A stretch of DNA of 64,000 nucleotides from Candidatus Nanopelagicales bacterium (GTDB lineage Bacteria > Actinomycetota > Actinomycetes > S36-B12 > CAIYMF01). Made by a program: the position numbers and the translations under genes. The DNA is taken from NCBI GenBank assembly GCA_017848795.1, contig JAFIHG010000050.1:62001-126000 (forward strand). The letters run 5' to 3'. Every line of letters starts with the position of its first letter. The first letter of the stretch is position 1. The notes below the pieces were generated by a model, which worked only from the letters and a program-made list of their open reading frames with translations, was not told the origin of the DNA and made no database searches. Shown in pieces: positions 53,092-63,960 of this stretch.

Positions 53092-54405
53092 ATGACCACG
53101 ACGGTCGGCCCGGCCAGCTATTTCGATCCCAGCCGCATCGAGGAGCTCGACGACCGCAGCGCCGAGCTGGTGCGGCGCAGGGATCGCGATCTCGGCCCGG
53201 CGTACCGGCTCTTCTACGAGCAGCCGGTGCACGTCGTACGCGGCGAGGGCGTGCACCTGTACGACCCGGAGGGCAACGAGTATCTCGACTGCTACAACAA
53301 CGTCCCGGTCGTCGGTCACGCACACCCGCGGGTGACCGAGGCGATCGCGACCCAGGCGGCCCGCCTGAACACCCACACCCGGTACCTGCACGAGGCCGTG
53401 CTGCGCTACTCCGAGGACCTGCTCGCCACGATGCCCGGCGAGCTGGGCCACGTCATGTTCAGCTGCACCGGGTCCGAGGCGGTCGATCTGGCGCTGCGGA
53501 TCGCGAAGTACCGCACCGGCCGGCGCGGCGTGATCGTGACGCGCAATGCGTACCACGGGGTGACGACCGAGACGGCGAGCGTGTCGCCGTCCCTCGGCGG
53601 GCTGCACCGGCTCGCCGACTGGGTGCGCGTCGTCGACCCGCCCGCCGGTCCGCAGGGCGCGCAGCAGTTCCAGCTGCAGGTCGCCCAGGCCGCGGCAGAT
53701 CTCGTCGCAGCCGGCGAAGGCGTAGCCGCACTGCTCGTCGACTCGATCTTCACCTCGGACGGCATCCTTCCCGAACCCGCGGGACTGCTCGCACCCGCCG
53801 TCGCGGCGGTCCGAGACGCCGGAGGCCTCTACATCGCCGACGAGGTGCAGGCCGGTTTCGCGCGGACGGGCGAGGCGATGTGGGGCTTCCAACGGCACGG
53901 CGTCGTGCCCGACCTCGTCACGCTCGGCAAGCCGATGGGCAACGGCATGCCGGTGGCGGCCACTGTCGTACGGCCGGAGGTGGTCGCGGAGTTCGGCCCC
54001 GAGGTGCGGTTCTTCAGCACCTTCGGCGGAAACCCGGTCTCGATCGCGGCAGCCCAGGCAGTGCTCGACGTGATCCACGACGAAGACCTGCAGCAGCACG
54101 CGTTCACGGTCGGCGAGCAGCTGCGCAAGGGGCTGCGGGAGCTCGCGACCCGGCACCGGGCGATCGTGGACGTCCGCGTCGCCGGGCTCTTCGCGGGCGT
54201 CCAGCTCGCCGACTCCGACGCAAGGCCCGCGACCGGGCTCGCGCTCGCGGTGATGAACGACCTGCGCCGGCGCCGGCTGCTCATCGGGACCGCCGGTCTC
54301 GAGGACGACGTGCTGAAGATCAGGCCTCCGCTGCCGTTCTCCGCCGATGACGCCGACCGGCTCGTCACGGAGCTCGACAACGCCCTGACCGCGCTCAGCG
54401 GTTAG
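53092..54405 (+). CDS. Class III aminotransferase-family PLP enzyme
   Basis: This 437-residue PLP enzyme carries 'EYLDCYNNVPVVGHAHPRV', 'VMFSCTGSEAVDLALRIAK', 'NAYHGVTTETASVSP', 'GLYIADEVQAGFARTG' and the PLP Lys in 'PDLVTLGKPMGNGMPVAA'. It is most like the AGXT2/phospho-lyase subgroup. The substrate cannot be fixed. The ATG at 53092 follows GGGAG. The 3' end overlaps the convergent DUF222-HNH gene by four bases. Confidence 0.88.
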   Translation: MTTTVGPASYFDPSRIEELDDRSAELVRRRDRDLGPAYRLFYEQPVHVVRGEGVHLYDPEGNEYLDCYNNVPVVGHAHPRVTEAIATQAARLNTHTRYLHEAVLRYSEDLLATMPGELGHVMFSCTGSEAVDLALRIAKYRTGRRGVIVTRNAYHGVTTETASVSPSLGGLHRLADWVRVVDPPAGPQGAQQFQLQVAQAAADLVAAGEGVAALLVDSIFTSDGILPEPAGLLAPAVAAVRDAGGLYIADEVQAGFARTGEAMWGFQRHGVVPDLVTLGKPMGNGMPVAATVVRPEVVAEFGPEVRFFSTFGGNPVSIAAAQAVLDVIHDEDLQQHAFTVGEQLRKGLRELATRHRAIVDVRVAGLFAGVQLADSDARPATGLALAVMNDLRRRRLLIGTAGLEDDVLKIRPPLPFSADDADRLVTELDNALTALSG

Positions 54406-56138
54406 AACGGTGGTTCGTCCTCGATCATCTGTGGTTCGGGTGCGCGTGGTGGACCCGAGTCAGGCCCGGGTGGGGCGCCGGGGTTGGGCAGGTATGCCTG
54501 GGGACGGACGGTGACGTGCTGGCCCCAGAGGGTGTGCCAGGTCATGGAGCCGTCCGCGTGACCGTCGTTGATGTCGACGAATCCGGCGGTCTTCAACGCG
54601 TGGTGTAGTTCGCACAGGCCGCCTTCGTTGGCGGTGTTGCTGGGCCCCAGCGGGTACGGCAGGCGGTGGTCGACTTGTCTGGCGGGCCGCTCGCAATAGG
54701 GCGCGGTGCAGCGCTTGTCCCGGGCGCGGATGAAGCGGATCAAGGGTTCTGGCAGGTAGGTGCGGCGCCCGTAGTCGAGCAGGTGCCCGGTGACCGGGTC
54801 GGTGACGATGCGCCGCCACACCTGCACGGCTCTGGCCAGCTCGCGTCCTACCGGGGCGGGGATGGGTTCGCCGTCGAGCAGGCAGGGGTTGTCGGCTTCG
54901 CGGCGCAGCGTGGCCAGATCGATGACCAGGTGTCCTTCGAGCACCCGGCGCCGGGAGTGTCCGCAGGTGCAGGTGCACGCGTCGGCGGCGTCGGTCTCAC
55001 CGGTGTCGCTGGTCGGGGCGGTGTCGCTGATCTCCTGGGTTTCGTTGCCCGTACGTAGCGGTGGGGTGCCGAGGATGGCGGCGGCGAGCACATCTGCCCG
55101 GCAGGCGCCGAGGCGGGCGCCGGGATCGGTCCGCGCGGCGCGGGCGCCGCCGCGCGCGTGTTGCAGGTCGCGAGCTTGGCGGGTGAGCTCGGCGTGCACG
55201 GCGGCGATGGTCGAGGCGTCATCGTGAGCGCTCAGCTCGCCCATCGGTTCCCCGGCGCGGGTGCGGGTGGTGACGTCGCGGCGTTCGAGGGCTTGGCGGC
55301 GTCGTTCTGCGCTGCCGTGCGGGTCGACCGCGCAGATGGCGGTGCGTACGGCGCGGCGGAACTGGGCCACGGTCTGCTCGCCGGCGCGGGGCAGCACCCG
55401 CGCTTGGATCTCCTGCTGCTTGTCCTGCGCGCTGCGCCAGGGCACGGCCTGCCCGGTCTCGGGGCGATCGCCCAGTTGCGGGTCGTCTTCGAGGACCGCG
55501 GTCTCGGCGACAAGCACCCCCAGGTGGGCCCGGCTGATGTCGCCGTGCGCGAGCCGGTCCCGGGTCGCGGAGAACACGGTGGCGGCGGCGCGGGCGTCCT
55601 CGAGCAGTCCTTCCGCGGCATAGGTGCCGATCGTGCAGACGACGGAGATCTCCTCGGCCAGGTGCTTGTCTGCCAGGAACCCGTCGCTGCTCTCGCGGTC
55701 CGGTGGGGGGCACAGTGCGGCGACGATGTCCAGTTCGCGGGCGGCGAGCCAGCCGCTCAACCGGCGGATCAGGGCCAGCTGCGCCAGGCGCTGGTACGGC
55801 GTCCCGGCCGTGTCGATCGTGGCCGGGTCGGCCGCGATCACCGGCAGCAGGCTGTGCGGGTCCAGGTCGGTCGAGGTGGTGCACAGCTGCTCGAGCCAGG
55901 TGGCCTGCGCGAGCCGGTAGCGGTCCTCATCTGCCAGGTCTGCAACGACCTCCTCGGCGTCCGGGTCGTCCGGCCCGGCCAGCGCGGCCAGCGCGGCGCG
56001 TTCGAACTGGTCGAGCATGGCGAGCTCGGCGTTGAACGCTGCCAGGTCCGCGGCCGTCAGCTGCGCGGCATACGCCCGCTCCGCAGCGCTCACCTCGACA
56101 GTGCGGGTGCGACGCTTCCGGCTCGGTGACATGCTCAT
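54402..56138 (-). CDS. DUF222/13E12-family protein with C-terminal HNH domain
   Basis: This 578-residue protein has a long helical DUF222 domain ('LAAFNAELAMLDQFERAALA', 'LAQLALIRRLSGWLAARELDI', 'ARAAATVFSATRDRLAHGDISR') and a C-terminal HNH nuclease ('RDKRCTAPYCERPARQVDHR', 'TANEGGLCELHHALK'). Such genes occur in many copies in actinobacteria (the 13E12 repeat family) and may be mobile-element-linked nucleases. The codon region and upstream bases (56,140-56,205) are more AT-rich than the surroundings. No inverted repeats were seen. Confidence 0.88.
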   Translation of the reverse strand: MSMSPSRKRRTRTVEVSAAERAYAAQLTAADLAAFNAELAMLDQFERAALAALAGPDDPDAEEVVADLADEDRYRLAQATWLEQLCTTSTDLDPHSLLPVIAADPATIDTAGTPYQRLAQLALIRRLSGWLAARELDIVAALCPPPDRESSDGFLADKHLAEEISVVCTIGTYAAEGLLEDARAAATVFSATRDRLAHGDISRAHLGVLVAETAVLEDDPQLGDRPETGQAVPWRSAQDKQQEIQARVLPRAGEQTVAQFRRAVRTAICAVDPHGSAERRRQALERRDVTTRTRAGEPMGELSAHDDASTIAAVHAELTRQARDLQHARGGARAARTDPGARLGACRADVLAAAILGTPPLRTGNETQEISDTAPTSDTGETDAADACTCTCGHSRRRVLEGHLVIDLATLRREADNPCLLDGEPIPAPVGRELARAVQVWRRIVTDPVTGHLLDYGRRTYLPEPLIRFIRARDKRCTAPYCERPARQVDHRLPYPLGPSNTANEGGLCELHHALKTAGFVDINDGHADGSMTWHTLWGQHVTVRPQAYLPNPGAPPGPDSGPPRAPEPQMIEDEPPF

Positions 56139-56240
56139 ATCATACGCATGTACTGCGGCCCTTGCAAGGCTTTTTCGTGAGTATTTCCAACTACTTTCTG
56201 CCGCCCGAGGATCACTGAGGGCGACCGGTGCCAGCAGCGG

Positions 56241-57677
56241 TCAGTCCTGCAGCACCTGCACGGTGGCCAGCGTCGGGTCTGCGGCGTACGCGATGCGCAG
56301 CCCCGCCTCGCCGGCGGCGCGCAGCCGCGCGAGGGCGTCGGCGGTGACCTCCTCGCCGGGCACCAGCACCGGCACTCCCGGTGGGTACGGGGCGATCAGC
56401 TCGGCGCAGGTGCGCCCGGCCGCTGCGGCGAACGGGACCGCCTCCCGGTCGGCGAAGAACGCCTCGCGTGGGGTGCAGCGCTGCGGCGAGAAGCTGCCCC
56501 ACTGGCTGGCTGCCTGTACCGGCCGCGGCGCGCCCGCGGGAGCGTCCATCGCGGTGCGCAGCGTCTCGGTCAGCAGGTCGAAGGCGGCGTCGTCGTCGAG
56601 CAGCCCGGCGATGGGTACGAGCGTGTCGCGGTCGGCCATCTCCACCCCGATGCCGACGTCCTGCAGCGCCTGCTCCAGCTCGACTCCCGACCGTCCGGAA
56701 GCCGCTGTGAGCAGGACGATCTTCGCCGGGTCGAAGCGGCCGGGGAAGTCGTCCGGGCCGGGCGCGAGCAGGCCGGTCGGTCGCAGCGCCGCCCGCAGCC
56801 GTGTCACCCGCGCCGCCAACGCCGTGAGCAGCTCGCGTCCGACGGGAGCGGCGAGCAGCGCGCGCGCCGCGTCGATGCTCGCCAGGATCGCCCCGGACGG
56901 GCTGGTGGTGTGCCCGGCGTCGAACCCCCGGTCCAGCCGATCCGCGGCCAGCCGGTCGGTGCGCGCCAGCAGCAGCGAGGCCTGGCTGAACGCCGGCAAC
57001 GTCTTGTGCGCGCTGATCACCATCGCGTCGGCACCCCGCGCCATCGCGTGCTGCGGGTATCCGGGCGCGAACCCGAGGTGCGCTCCCCAGGCCTGGTCCA
57101 CGATCACGGGTACGTCGCGGGCGTGCGCGAGCTCGCAGATCGCCGTGACGTCGGCGAGGGTCCCGAGGTAGGAGGGCTCCACGCACAGCACGCCGACGGC
57201 GTCCGGGTGCTCGTCCAGCGCGCGCTCGAGACCGGGCAGCGACAGCCCGGACGGGATGCCGAACCGGTCGTCCACCTCGTTGGGCAACCACACCGGGTGC
57301 AGGCCCGCGAGCACCAGGCCGAGCAGCGTGCTGCGATGCGCCGTCCGCGTGACGAGCACCGTCTGGCCGGGTCGGCCGAGGGCGAGCACCGCCGCCTGGT
57401 TGGCGTGGCTGGATCCTCCGACGGAGAACCGGCACCAGTGCGCACCCCACAGCTCGGCCGCCTTGCGCTCGGCGTCGCGCAGCACACCCCGCTCGAGCTT
57501 GACCGTGTCGATGCCGCCGTGCAGCGGTACGTCACCGTCGAGCAGCCGGCCGTACGCCGCATCGAGCCGGCCGGCCCGCCGTTTGTGCCCGGGGATCGCG
57601 AAGGTGACCGGGTCGGCTGCGACGTGAGCCGCGAACGCCTGCAGCAACTCGGCATCCGCCACCCATTGCGCCGTCAT
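56241..57677 (-). CDS. Orn/Lys/Arg decarboxylase-family PLP enzyme
   Basis: This 478-residue enzyme has the family pattern 'FAIPGHKRRAGR', 'DVPLHGGIDTVKLERGVLRDAE', 'GGSSHANQAAVLALG', 'VPVIVDQAWGAHLGFAPGYP' and the PLP Lys in 'MVISAHKTLPAFSQASLL'. The length fits the short (non-wing-domain) members. The amino acid decarboxylated, if any, cannot be told. It is divergent from the MFS transporter gene with a short spacer, and they may share regulation. Confidence 0.88.
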   Translation of the reverse strand: MTAQWVADAELLQAFAAHVAADPVTFAIPGHKRRAGRLDAAYGRLLDGDVPLHGGIDTVKLERGVLRDAERKAAELWGAHWCRFSVGGSSHANQAAVLALGRPGQTVLVTRTAHRSTLLGLVLAGLHPVWLPNEVDDRFGIPSGLSLPGLERALDEHPDAVGVLCVEPSYLGTLADVTAICELAHARDVPVIVDQAWGAHLGFAPGYPQHAMARGADAMVISAHKTLPAFSQASLLLARTDRLAADRLDRGFDAGHTTSPSGAILASIDAARALLAAPVGRELLTALAARVTRLRAALRPTGLLAPGPDDFPGRFDPAKIVLLTAASGRSGVELEQALQDVGIGVEMADRDTLVPIAGLLDDDAAFDLLTETLRTAMDAPAGAPRPVQAASQWGSFSPQRCTPREAFFADREAVPFAAAAGRTCAELIAPYPPGVPVLVPGEEVTADALARLRAAGEAGLRIAYAADPTLATVQVLQD

Positions 57678-57733
57678 CCGCGTCAGGTTAGCCGGGCCCG
57701 CCCCGGGTCCCGCGCTGCTAGCGTCGCCGCACC

Positions 57734-59071
57734 ATGACGACTGGGGCCCAGCCGCGGACGAACGCGGTGCTGTCGCGCCGGCGCTTGCTCGGCTTCGCCG
57801 CCGGGTCGGTCGGGACCGGGGTGTTCAGCACCGTCCCGGGGCTGCTGCTGCTGTTCCTGCTCACCGACGTGCTCGGTGTACCGGCCGGCTGGGCCGCGGC
57901 GATCCTGGTGCTGCCCAAGGCGTGGGACGTGGTGCTCAACCCGATCGTCGGCTCGGCCAGCGACCGCGAGGCGGTCCGCACGGGGCGCCGGACGCGCCTG
58001 CTCACCGTCGGTGCGATCGGTGTGCCGGTCTGCTTCGTGCTGCTGTTCGCGGTGCCGATCCCGTCGGGCGCCGGAGCGGCGCTGTGGGTCACGGCGGCGT
58101 TCGTCGCCGCCGCGACGGCGTACGCCTGCTTCCAGGTGCCGTACGCCGCGCTGCCCGTCGAGATGTCCCCCCTCGAGCGCCAGCGCACCCGTGCGGTCGC
58201 CTGGCGGATGGTCGCGCTCACCGTCGGGATCCTCGTCTCGGGGGGCCTGGCCCCCGCGATCGTCGACGCGCTCGGCAAGGACCGGCCGGCGTACGCCGTG
58301 ATGGGACTGGTCGTCGCCGTCATCGTGCTCGCCGCGATGCTCACTGCGGCCCGCTCGACGCGCTGGGTGCCGTCCCGGCCGGGTGCGCAGTCCCTCGGGC
58401 TGCGCGAGTCGTTCGCGCTCGCGCGCGGCAACACGTTGTTCTTCCTGCTGATGTCGTCGTACGTGCTGCAGGCGCTGGCGGTGGCGACGATGCTGGCCGG
58501 CGCCGCGTACGTCGCGACCTACCGGCTCGGCGACTACGCGCTCACCAGCGCACTGTTCGTCGCGCTGGTCGGACCGACCGCCCTCGCCGTGCCGGCGTGG
58601 AACGCGCTGGCGGGTCGGGTGCGCCGTATCCACCTGCTGATCACCGCCACCGTGGTGTACGCGCTGGGTGCGGCGGCGTTCCTGCCCGTCGCCGGGACCG
58701 GGTCGGTGACCGGGGCGCTGCTGCTCGCGGCGCTGCTCGGCGTCTGCTACGCCGCGCTGCAGCTGTTCCCGTTCGCCCTGCTGCCCGACACGGTGCTCGC
58801 CGACGCGGGCCGTACCGGCAGCGCGCAGGCCGGCGCCTTCACGGGGTTGTGGACCGGAGGCGAGACGCTCGGCTTCGCGCTCGGACCCGGGGTGTACGCG
58901 GCGGTCCTCGCGACCGGGGCGTTCCGCTCCTCGACGTTCGACGCCCCCGTCACCCAGCCGGACTCCGCCCTCGCCGCGGTGCTCCTCGGCTTCTCCGCGG
59001 TCCCGGCCGTGCTGCTGCTCGTCAGCCTGCCGCTGCTCCTCGCGTACGCCCGCCGCGAGCAGTCGCGGTGA
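57734..59071 (+). CDS. MFS transporter, GPH (sugar:cation symporter) type
   Basis: This 445-residue transporter has about 12 hydrophobic helices. The 'NPIVGSASDREAVRTGRRTRLL' loop is the GPH-family loop 2-3 motif. The half-repeat 'WNALAGRVRRIHLLI' follows the central loop. A Na+ or H+ driven uptake of sugars is the usual role; the substrate is unknown. It overlaps the HD gene by four bases, so the two are coupled. Confidence 0.85.
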   Translation: MTTGAQPRTNAVLSRRRLLGFAAGSVGTGVFSTVPGLLLLFLLTDVLGVPAGWAAAILVLPKAWDVVLNPIVGSASDREAVRTGRRTRLLTVGAIGVPVCFVLLFAVPIPSGAGAALWVTAAFVAAATAYACFQVPYAALPVEMSPLERQRTRAVAWRMVALTVGILVSGGLAPAIVDALGKDRPAYAVMGLVVAVIVLAAMLTAARSTRWVPSRPGAQSLGLRESFALARGNTLFFLLMSSYVLQALAVATMLAGAAYVATYRLGDYALTSALFVALVGPTALAVPAWNALAGRVRRIHLLITATVVYALGAAAFLPVAGTGSVTGALLLAALLGVCYAALQLFPFALLPDTVLADAGRTGSAQAGAFTGLWTGGETLGFALGPGVYAAVLATGAFRSSTFDAPVTQPDSALAAVLLGFSAVPAVLLLVSLPLLLAYARREQSR

Positions 59072-59712
59072 GCACCGGTGCGCCCGGCCGGGACGACCTG
59101 CCTGCGGGCCTGCGCCGCGAGCTGCGCGCCCGGTACGGCGAGCCGCACCGGCGCTACCACGACGGTCGCCACCTGGACGCGGTGCTCGCCGCCGTCGACG
59201 AGCTCGCCGGCGAGGCGGACGACCTCACCGCGGTGCGCCTGGCCACGTGGTTCCACGACGCGGTCTACGACCCGACGCGCAGCGACAACGAAGCGGCCAG
59301 CGCGCGGCTCGCCGAGCGGCTGCTGCCGGCGTACGGCGTCGACGAGCAGCGGGTGGCCGAGGTGGGCCGGCTGGTGCGGCTGACCGCCACCCACGACCCG
59401 GAACCAAACGACCGTGACGGGGCGGTGCTCTGCGATGCGGACCTGGCGATCCTGGCCGCGGCCCGTCCGGCGTACGACGCCTACGTGCGCGAGGTCCGCG
59501 CGGAATACGGACAGTTGTCGGACGCCGGGTTCGCCGCCGGCCGCGCGGCGGTGCTGCGCGGACTGCTCGGCAGGGACCGGCTGTTCCGGACCCGGACGGG
59601 CTACCGGCGCTGGGAGCGCGCGGCGCGGACGAACCTCAGCCGGGAGTTGGCCGCACTCGCCGGCGCCGCAGCCCCGCCGCCCGCAGCCGGGTCATCAGCT
59701 CCCGGGACGTGA
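59068..59712 (+). CDS. HD-domain metal-dependent hydrolase-like protein
   Basis: This 214-residue protein has the HD pattern: '[20 protein letters not shown]', '[20 protein letters not shown]' (His-Asp) and '[11 protein letters not shown]' with Asp. These proteins act as phosphohydrolases, often on nucleotides; the substrate is unknown. The GTG start overlaps the transporter stop. The last 77 bases overlap the antisense DUF4031 gene. Confidence 0.85.
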   Translation: MSTGAPGRDDLPAGLRRELRARYGEPHRRYHDGRHLDAVLAAVDELAGEADDLTAVRLATWFHDAVYDPTRSDNEAASARLAERLLPAYGVDEQRVAEVGRLVRLTATHDPEPNDRDGAVLCDADLAILAAARPAYDAYVREVRAEYGQLSDAGFAAGRAAVLRGLLGRDRLFRTRTGYRRWERAARTNLSRELAALAGAAAPPPAAGSSAPGT

Positions 59713-59908
59713 CGAGCACGGCTCCCGCGGCGACCGCCTGCGCGAGCCGCTCCTCGGGCAGGTCGTAGTGGTCCCGGTCGAACCCCCGGCGCGGGATGCC
59801 GAGCCGGCCGGCGAACTCGTGCAGCTCGTCGTACGACTCGTCGCTCACCAGGTGACCCCACAGCCGCCCGCGGAACGTCCACTTGGGCGGGTCGACCAGG
59901 ATCGTCAC
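59636..59908 (-). CDS. DUF4031 protein
   Basis: This 90-residue protein opens '[23 protein letters not shown]' and has '[25 protein letters not shown]', the DUF4031 signature, then a basic C-terminal tail ('[10 protein letters not shown]'). The function is unknown. Its 3' end overlaps the HD gene by 77 bases on the opposite strand; both proteins end in low-complexity sequence there, so one tail could be flexible. Confidence 0.85.
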   Translation of the reverse strand: MTILVDPPKWTFRGRLWGHLVSDESYDELHEFAGRLGIPRRGFDRDHYDLPEERLAQAVAAGAVLVTSRELMTRLRAAGLRRRRVRPTPG

Positions 59909-60034
59909 GCCCGCATGCTAGGTGCGTCGCGGTCGCGGCGGTCGCCCACGTCGGCGCGGCGACGCGTAGGCTGGGCGACGCCGACCCGGGACGCTCCGGA
60001 GCCCGGGCAGACCAAGTCCCCAGGAGAGACCTCC

Positions 60035-63000
60035 GTGTCACCGGAGCCAGCGTCGCCGTCCGACACCAGCACCGACCTGCTCGCGAGCTTCGGTCCCAAC
60101 GAGTGGCTCGTCGACGAGATCTACGAGCAGTACCTGACCGACCGCAACCAGGTCGACCCCGCCTGGTGGGAGTTCTTCGCCGACTACTCCCCCACCGAGC
60201 ACGCCGCGGTACGCGCGCCCGCGAACGCCGAGCAGGCGTCGGTGCCCACGACGGCCGGGCCGGACCCGGCCGCAACCGCCCCCACGGCGCCTGCTGCGCC
60301 CGCCACTGCGCCGACCGCGCCCGCACGTCCCACGCCGGCTGCTGCCCCGGCCGCGCCCGCCACTTCGACGCCCCCCTCGCCCGCGGCCCCGCCGCAGCGC
60401 GACAACGGCTCGGACCCTGTCGAGTCGGTGGCACTGCGCGGCGCCGCCTCCCGCGTGGTGAGCAACATGGAGGCGAGCCTCACGGTCCCCACGGCGACGA
60501 GCGTGCGGACCGTCCCGGCGAAGCTGTTGATCGACAACCGGATCGTCATCAACAACCACCTGGCGCGCAGCCGCGGCGGCAAGGTGAGCTTCACCCACCT
60601 GATCGGGTGGGCGGTCGTCCGGGCGCTGCGCGCCAACCCGGAGATGAACTACGCGTACGCCGAGGTCGACGGCAAGCCCACGCTGCGCCGGCACGAGGCG
60701 GTGAACCTCGGGCTCGCGATCGACCTGGAGCGGCCCGACGGCACGCGCCAGCTGCTCGTGCCGAGCATCAAGAACGCGCACGACATGGACTTCGCCGGGT
60801 TCTGGTCGGCGTACGAGGACCTGATCCGCCGGGCCCGGTCCGGCAAGCTCACCGTCGACGACTTCGCCGGCACCACGATCAGCCTGACCAATCCGGGCAC
60901 CATCGGCACCGTCCACTCCGTGCCGCGGTTGATGGCCGGCCAGGGCACGATCATCGGCGTCGGTGCGATGGAGTACCCGGCGGAGTTCCAGGGAGCGGCA
61001 CCGGAGACCCTGGCGCGCCAGGCGGTCAGCAAGACGCTCACCCTCACCTCGACCTACGACCACCGGATCATCCAGGGCGCGCAGTCCGGGGAGTTCCTCC
61101 GCGTCGTCCACCAGCTGCTGCTCGGGGAGCAGGACTTCTACGACGAGGTCTTCGCCGCCCTGCGCATCCCGTACGAGCCGATCCGGTGGGCCCAGGACAT
61201 CGCCACGGCGCACGACGACGACCTGGACAAGACCTCCCGGGTGCAGCAGCTCATCCATGCCTACCGCGTGCGCGGCCACCTGATGGCCGACACGAACCCC
61301 TTGGAGTACCACCAGCGTTCGCACTCCGACCTCGACGTCGGCAGCCACGGGCTGACGCTCTGGGACCTCGACCGCGAGTTCGCGACCGGCGGGTTCGGCG
61401 GCACGCGGTTCGCCAAGCTGCGGGACATCCTCGGGATCCTGCGCAACTCGTACTGCCGCACGATCGGCATCGAGTACATGCACATCCAGGACCCCGAGCA
61501 ACGGCAATGGATCCAGGAGCGGGTCGAGATCCCGCACGCCAAGCCCGACCGGGCCGAGCAGCTGCGGATCCTGGCCAAGCTCGGCGCCGCCGAAGCCTTC
61601 GAGACCTTCCTGCAGACCAAGTACGTGGGGCAGAAGCGGTTCTCGCTGGAGGGTGCGGAGACGGTGATCGCGCTGCTGGACGCTGTGCTGTACAGCGCCG
61701 CGGCCGCGCAGCTCGACGAGGTCGCGATCGGTATGCCGCACCGTGGACGGCTCAACGTCCTGGCGAACATCGTCGGCAAGTCGTACAGCCAGATCTTCCG
61801 GGAGTTCGAGGGCGGCTTCGACCCGGGCATGGCGCACGGCTCCGGTGACGTCAAGTACCACCTCGGAGCAGAGGGCACGTACACGTCCGCCGACGGGCAG
61901 CAGATCGCGGTGTCGCTCACCTCGAACCCGTCACACCTGGAGGCCGTGAACCCGGTGCTGGAGGGGTACGCCCGGGCCAAGCAGGACCTGCTGGACCGGG
62001 GCGACGCCTACCCCGTACTGCCGATCCTGCTGCACGGCGACGCGGCGTTCGCCGGCCAGGGCGTCGTGTCGGAGACGCTCACGCTCTCCCAGCTGCGTGG
62101 CTACCGCACGGGCGGCACGGTGCACGTCGTCGTGAACAACCAGGTCGGGTTCACGACCTCCCCGGCGGCGAGCCGCTCCTCGACGTACGCCACCGACGTC
62201 GCCCGCACGGTGCAGGCGCCGATCTTCCACGTGAACGGCGACGACCCGGAAGCATGCGTGCACGTCGCCCGGCTGGCCTTCGAGTTCCGGCAGGCGTTCA
62301 AGAAGGACGTCGTCATCGACATGGTCTGCTACCGGCGCCGCGGCCACAACGAGGCGGACGACCCGTCCCTCACCCAGCCGCGGATGTACAAGATCATCGA
62401 CAACAAGCGGTCGGTGCGCAAGCTCTACACCGAGGGCCTGATCGGCCGCGGCGACATCACGGTCGAGGAGGCCGAGCAGGCGCTGCGCGACTACCAGGCC
62501 GAGCTGGAGAAGGTGTTCCAGGCGACCAAGGAAGTGACCGCCGAGGAGTCGTTGAACGAGCGGTCGCGGCAGGTGGAGCGCGAGGGGCAGAAGGCGCTCG
62601 TGCCGCAGCGTCCGGCCGCGGAGGTGGCGACCGCCATCAGCGACGAGACGGTCAAACGGGTCATCGACTCCCAGCTGTCCCTGCCCGACGGTTTCGCGGT
62701 CCACCCGCGGCTCGCGCCGCAGCTGCAGCGGCGGGCCCGGATGATCGAGCAGGACACCATCGACTGGGCGCTCGCCGAGACGCTCGCGATCGGCTCGCTG
62801 CTCACGGAGGGGCGAGCCGTACGCCTCGCCGGGCAGGACACCCGTCGCGGCACCTTCGGCCAGCGGCACATCGTCATCGTCGACCACGAGACCGGATGGC
62901 AGTACAAGCCGCTCAAGCAGTGCTATGCGGGCGGCGGCAAGCTCTACGCGTACGACTCCCCGCTCTCGGAGTTCGCCTGCCTCGGCTTCGAGTACGGCTA

Positions 63001-63775
63001 CTCGGTCGCCCGTCCGGACGCGCTCGTGATGTGGGAGGCGCAGTTCGGCGACTTCGCGAACGGTGCCCAGACGATCATCGACGAGTTCATCGCGTCCGGC
63101 GAGCAGAAGTGGAACCAGCGCTCGTCGGTCGTCATGCTGCTGCCCCACGGCTACGAGGGGCAGGGCCCGGACCACTCCTCGGCGCGGCCGGAACGGTTCC
63201 TGCAGCTGTGCGCCGAGGACAACATGACGATCGCGATGCCGTCCACGCCGGCGTCGTACTTCCACCTGCTGCGCTGGCAGGTCTACTCCAAGCTGTACCG
63301 CCCGCTCGTCGTGTTCACGCCGAAGTCGATGCTGCGCAACAAGGCCGCGGTCTCGGCCACCGAGGACTTCGTCGACGGCACGTTCCGCTCGGTGCTGCCG
63401 GACGTGATGGCCGACCCTGCGGCGGTGCGCAAGGTGCTGCTGTGCAGCGGCAAGCTCTACTGGGAACTGGTTGCGGAGCGTACGGCCCGCGGTGCGACCG
63501 ACACCGCGATCGTCCGTCTCGAGCGGCTCTACCCGATACCGACCCGCACGCTGCCGGAGGCCCTGGCGGGCTACCCGAACCTGCAAGAGGTGCGCTGGGT
63601 GCAGGAGGAGCCGGCCAACCAGGGGGCCTGGTCGTTCATGGCGATGACGCTGCCCGCGGTGATCGGTCGCGGCCTGCTGGGGATCACCCGGCCCGCGTCC
63701 TCGTCGCCGGCGGTCGGTTCGCACCACCGCCACGACGTGGAGCAGCGCACCATCGTCGAGCGTGCGTTCGGGTAG
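60035..63775 (+). CDS. kgd: Multifunctional 2-oxoglutarate decarboxylase/dehydrogenase E1-E2-like protein
   Basis: This 1,246-residue protein is the actinobacterial fusion that runs the 2-oxoglutarate step of the TCA cycle. It has four parts. The N-terminal helix segment is '[20 protein letters not shown]'. An Ala/Pro-rich linker follows at residues about 58-125. The E2-like acyltransferase core has '[20 protein letters not shown]', without a lipoyl domain. The E1 part has '[20 protein letters not shown]', '[16 protein letters not shown]', '[12 protein letters not shown]', '[16 protein letters not shown]' and '[22 protein letters not shown]'. Length and layout match Kgd of mycobacteria, where GarA and acetyl-CoA regulate it. 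The GTG follows AGGAGA. Confidence 0.95.
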   Translation: MSPEPASPSDTSTDLLASFGPNEWLVDEIYEQYLTDRNQVDPAWWEFFADYSPTEHAAVRAPANAEQASVPTTAGPDPAATAPTAPAAPATAPTAPARPTPAAAPAAPATSTPPSPAAPPQRDNGSDPVESVALRGAASRVVSNMEASLTVPTATSVRTVPAKLLIDNRIVINNHLARSRGGKVSFTHLIGWAVVRALRANPEMNYAYAEVDGKPTLRRHEAVNLGLAIDLERPDGTRQLLVPSIKNAHDMDFAGFWSAYEDLIRRARSGKLTVDDFAGTTISLTNPGTIGTVHSVPRLMAGQGTIIGVGAMEYPAEFQGAAPETLARQAVSKTLTLTSTYDHRIIQGAQSGEFLRVVHQLLLGEQDFYDEVFAALRIPYEPIRWAQDIATAHDDDLDKTSRVQQLIHAYRVRGHLMADTNPLEYHQRSHSDLDVGSHGLTLWDLDREFATGGFGGTRFAKLRDILGILRNSYCRTIGIEYMHIQDPEQRQWIQERVEIPHAKPDRAEQLRILAKLGAAEAFETFLQTKYVGQKRFSLEGAETVIALLDAVLYSAAAAQLDEVAIGMPHRGRLNVLANIVGKSYSQIFREFEGGFDPGMAHGSGDVKYHLGAEGTYTSADGQQIAVSLTSNPSHLEAVNPVLEGYARAKQDLLDRGDAYPVLPILLHGDAAFAGQGVVSETLTLSQLRGYRTGGTVHVVVNNQVGFTTSPAASRSSTYATDVARTVQAPIFHVNGDDPEACVHVARLAFEFRQAFKKDVVIDMVCYRRRGHNEADDPSLTQPRMYKIIDNKRSVRKLYTEGLIGRGDITVEEAEQALRDYQAELEKVFQATKEVTAEESLNERSRQVEREGQKALVPQRPAAEVATAISDETVKRVIDSQLSLPDGFAVHPRLAPQLQRRARMIEQDTIDWALAETLAIGSLLTEGRAVRLAGQDTRRGTFGQRHIVIVDHETGWQYKPLKQCYAGGGKLYAYDSPLSEFACLGFEYGYSVARPDALVMWEAQFGDFANGAQTIIDEFIASGEQKWNQRSSVVMLLPHGYEGQGPDHSSARPERFLQLCAEDNMTIAMPSTPASYFHLLRWQVYSKLYRPLVVFTPKSMLRNKAAVSATEDFVDGTFRSVLPDVMADPAAVRKVLLCSGKLYWELVAERTARGATDTAIVRLERLYPIPTRTLPEALAGYPNLQEVRWVQEEPANQGAWSFMAMTLPAVIGRGLLGITRPASSSPAVGSHHRHDVEQRTIVERAFG

Positions 63776-63780
63776 CGGCC

Positions 63781-63960
63781 GTGTACTTCACCGACCGCGG
63801 CATCGAGGAGCTCGAGGACCGGCGGGGCGAGGAGGACGTCAGCCTCGCCTGGCTGGCCGCCCAGCTGCGCACCTTCGTCGACCTGCACCCGGAGTTCGAG
63901 GTCCCGGTCGACCGCCTCGCTGTCTGGCTCGCCCGGCTGGACGACCAGGACGACGACTGA
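63781..63960 (+). CDS. Small DUF6104 protein
   Basis: This 59-residue acidic protein starts at a GTG six bases after kgd: 'VYFTDRGIEELEDRRGEEDV', 'LAWLAAQLRTFVDLHPEFEV', 'DRLAVWLARLDDQDDD'. The pattern is that of DUF6104, a short conserved actinobacterial protein next to kgd. The function is unknown; linkage suggests a role with the enzyme. Co-transcription with kgd is likely. Confidence 0.88.
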   Translation: MYFTDRGIEELEDRRGEEDVSLAWLAAQLRTFVDLHPEFEVPVDRLAVWLARLDDQDDD

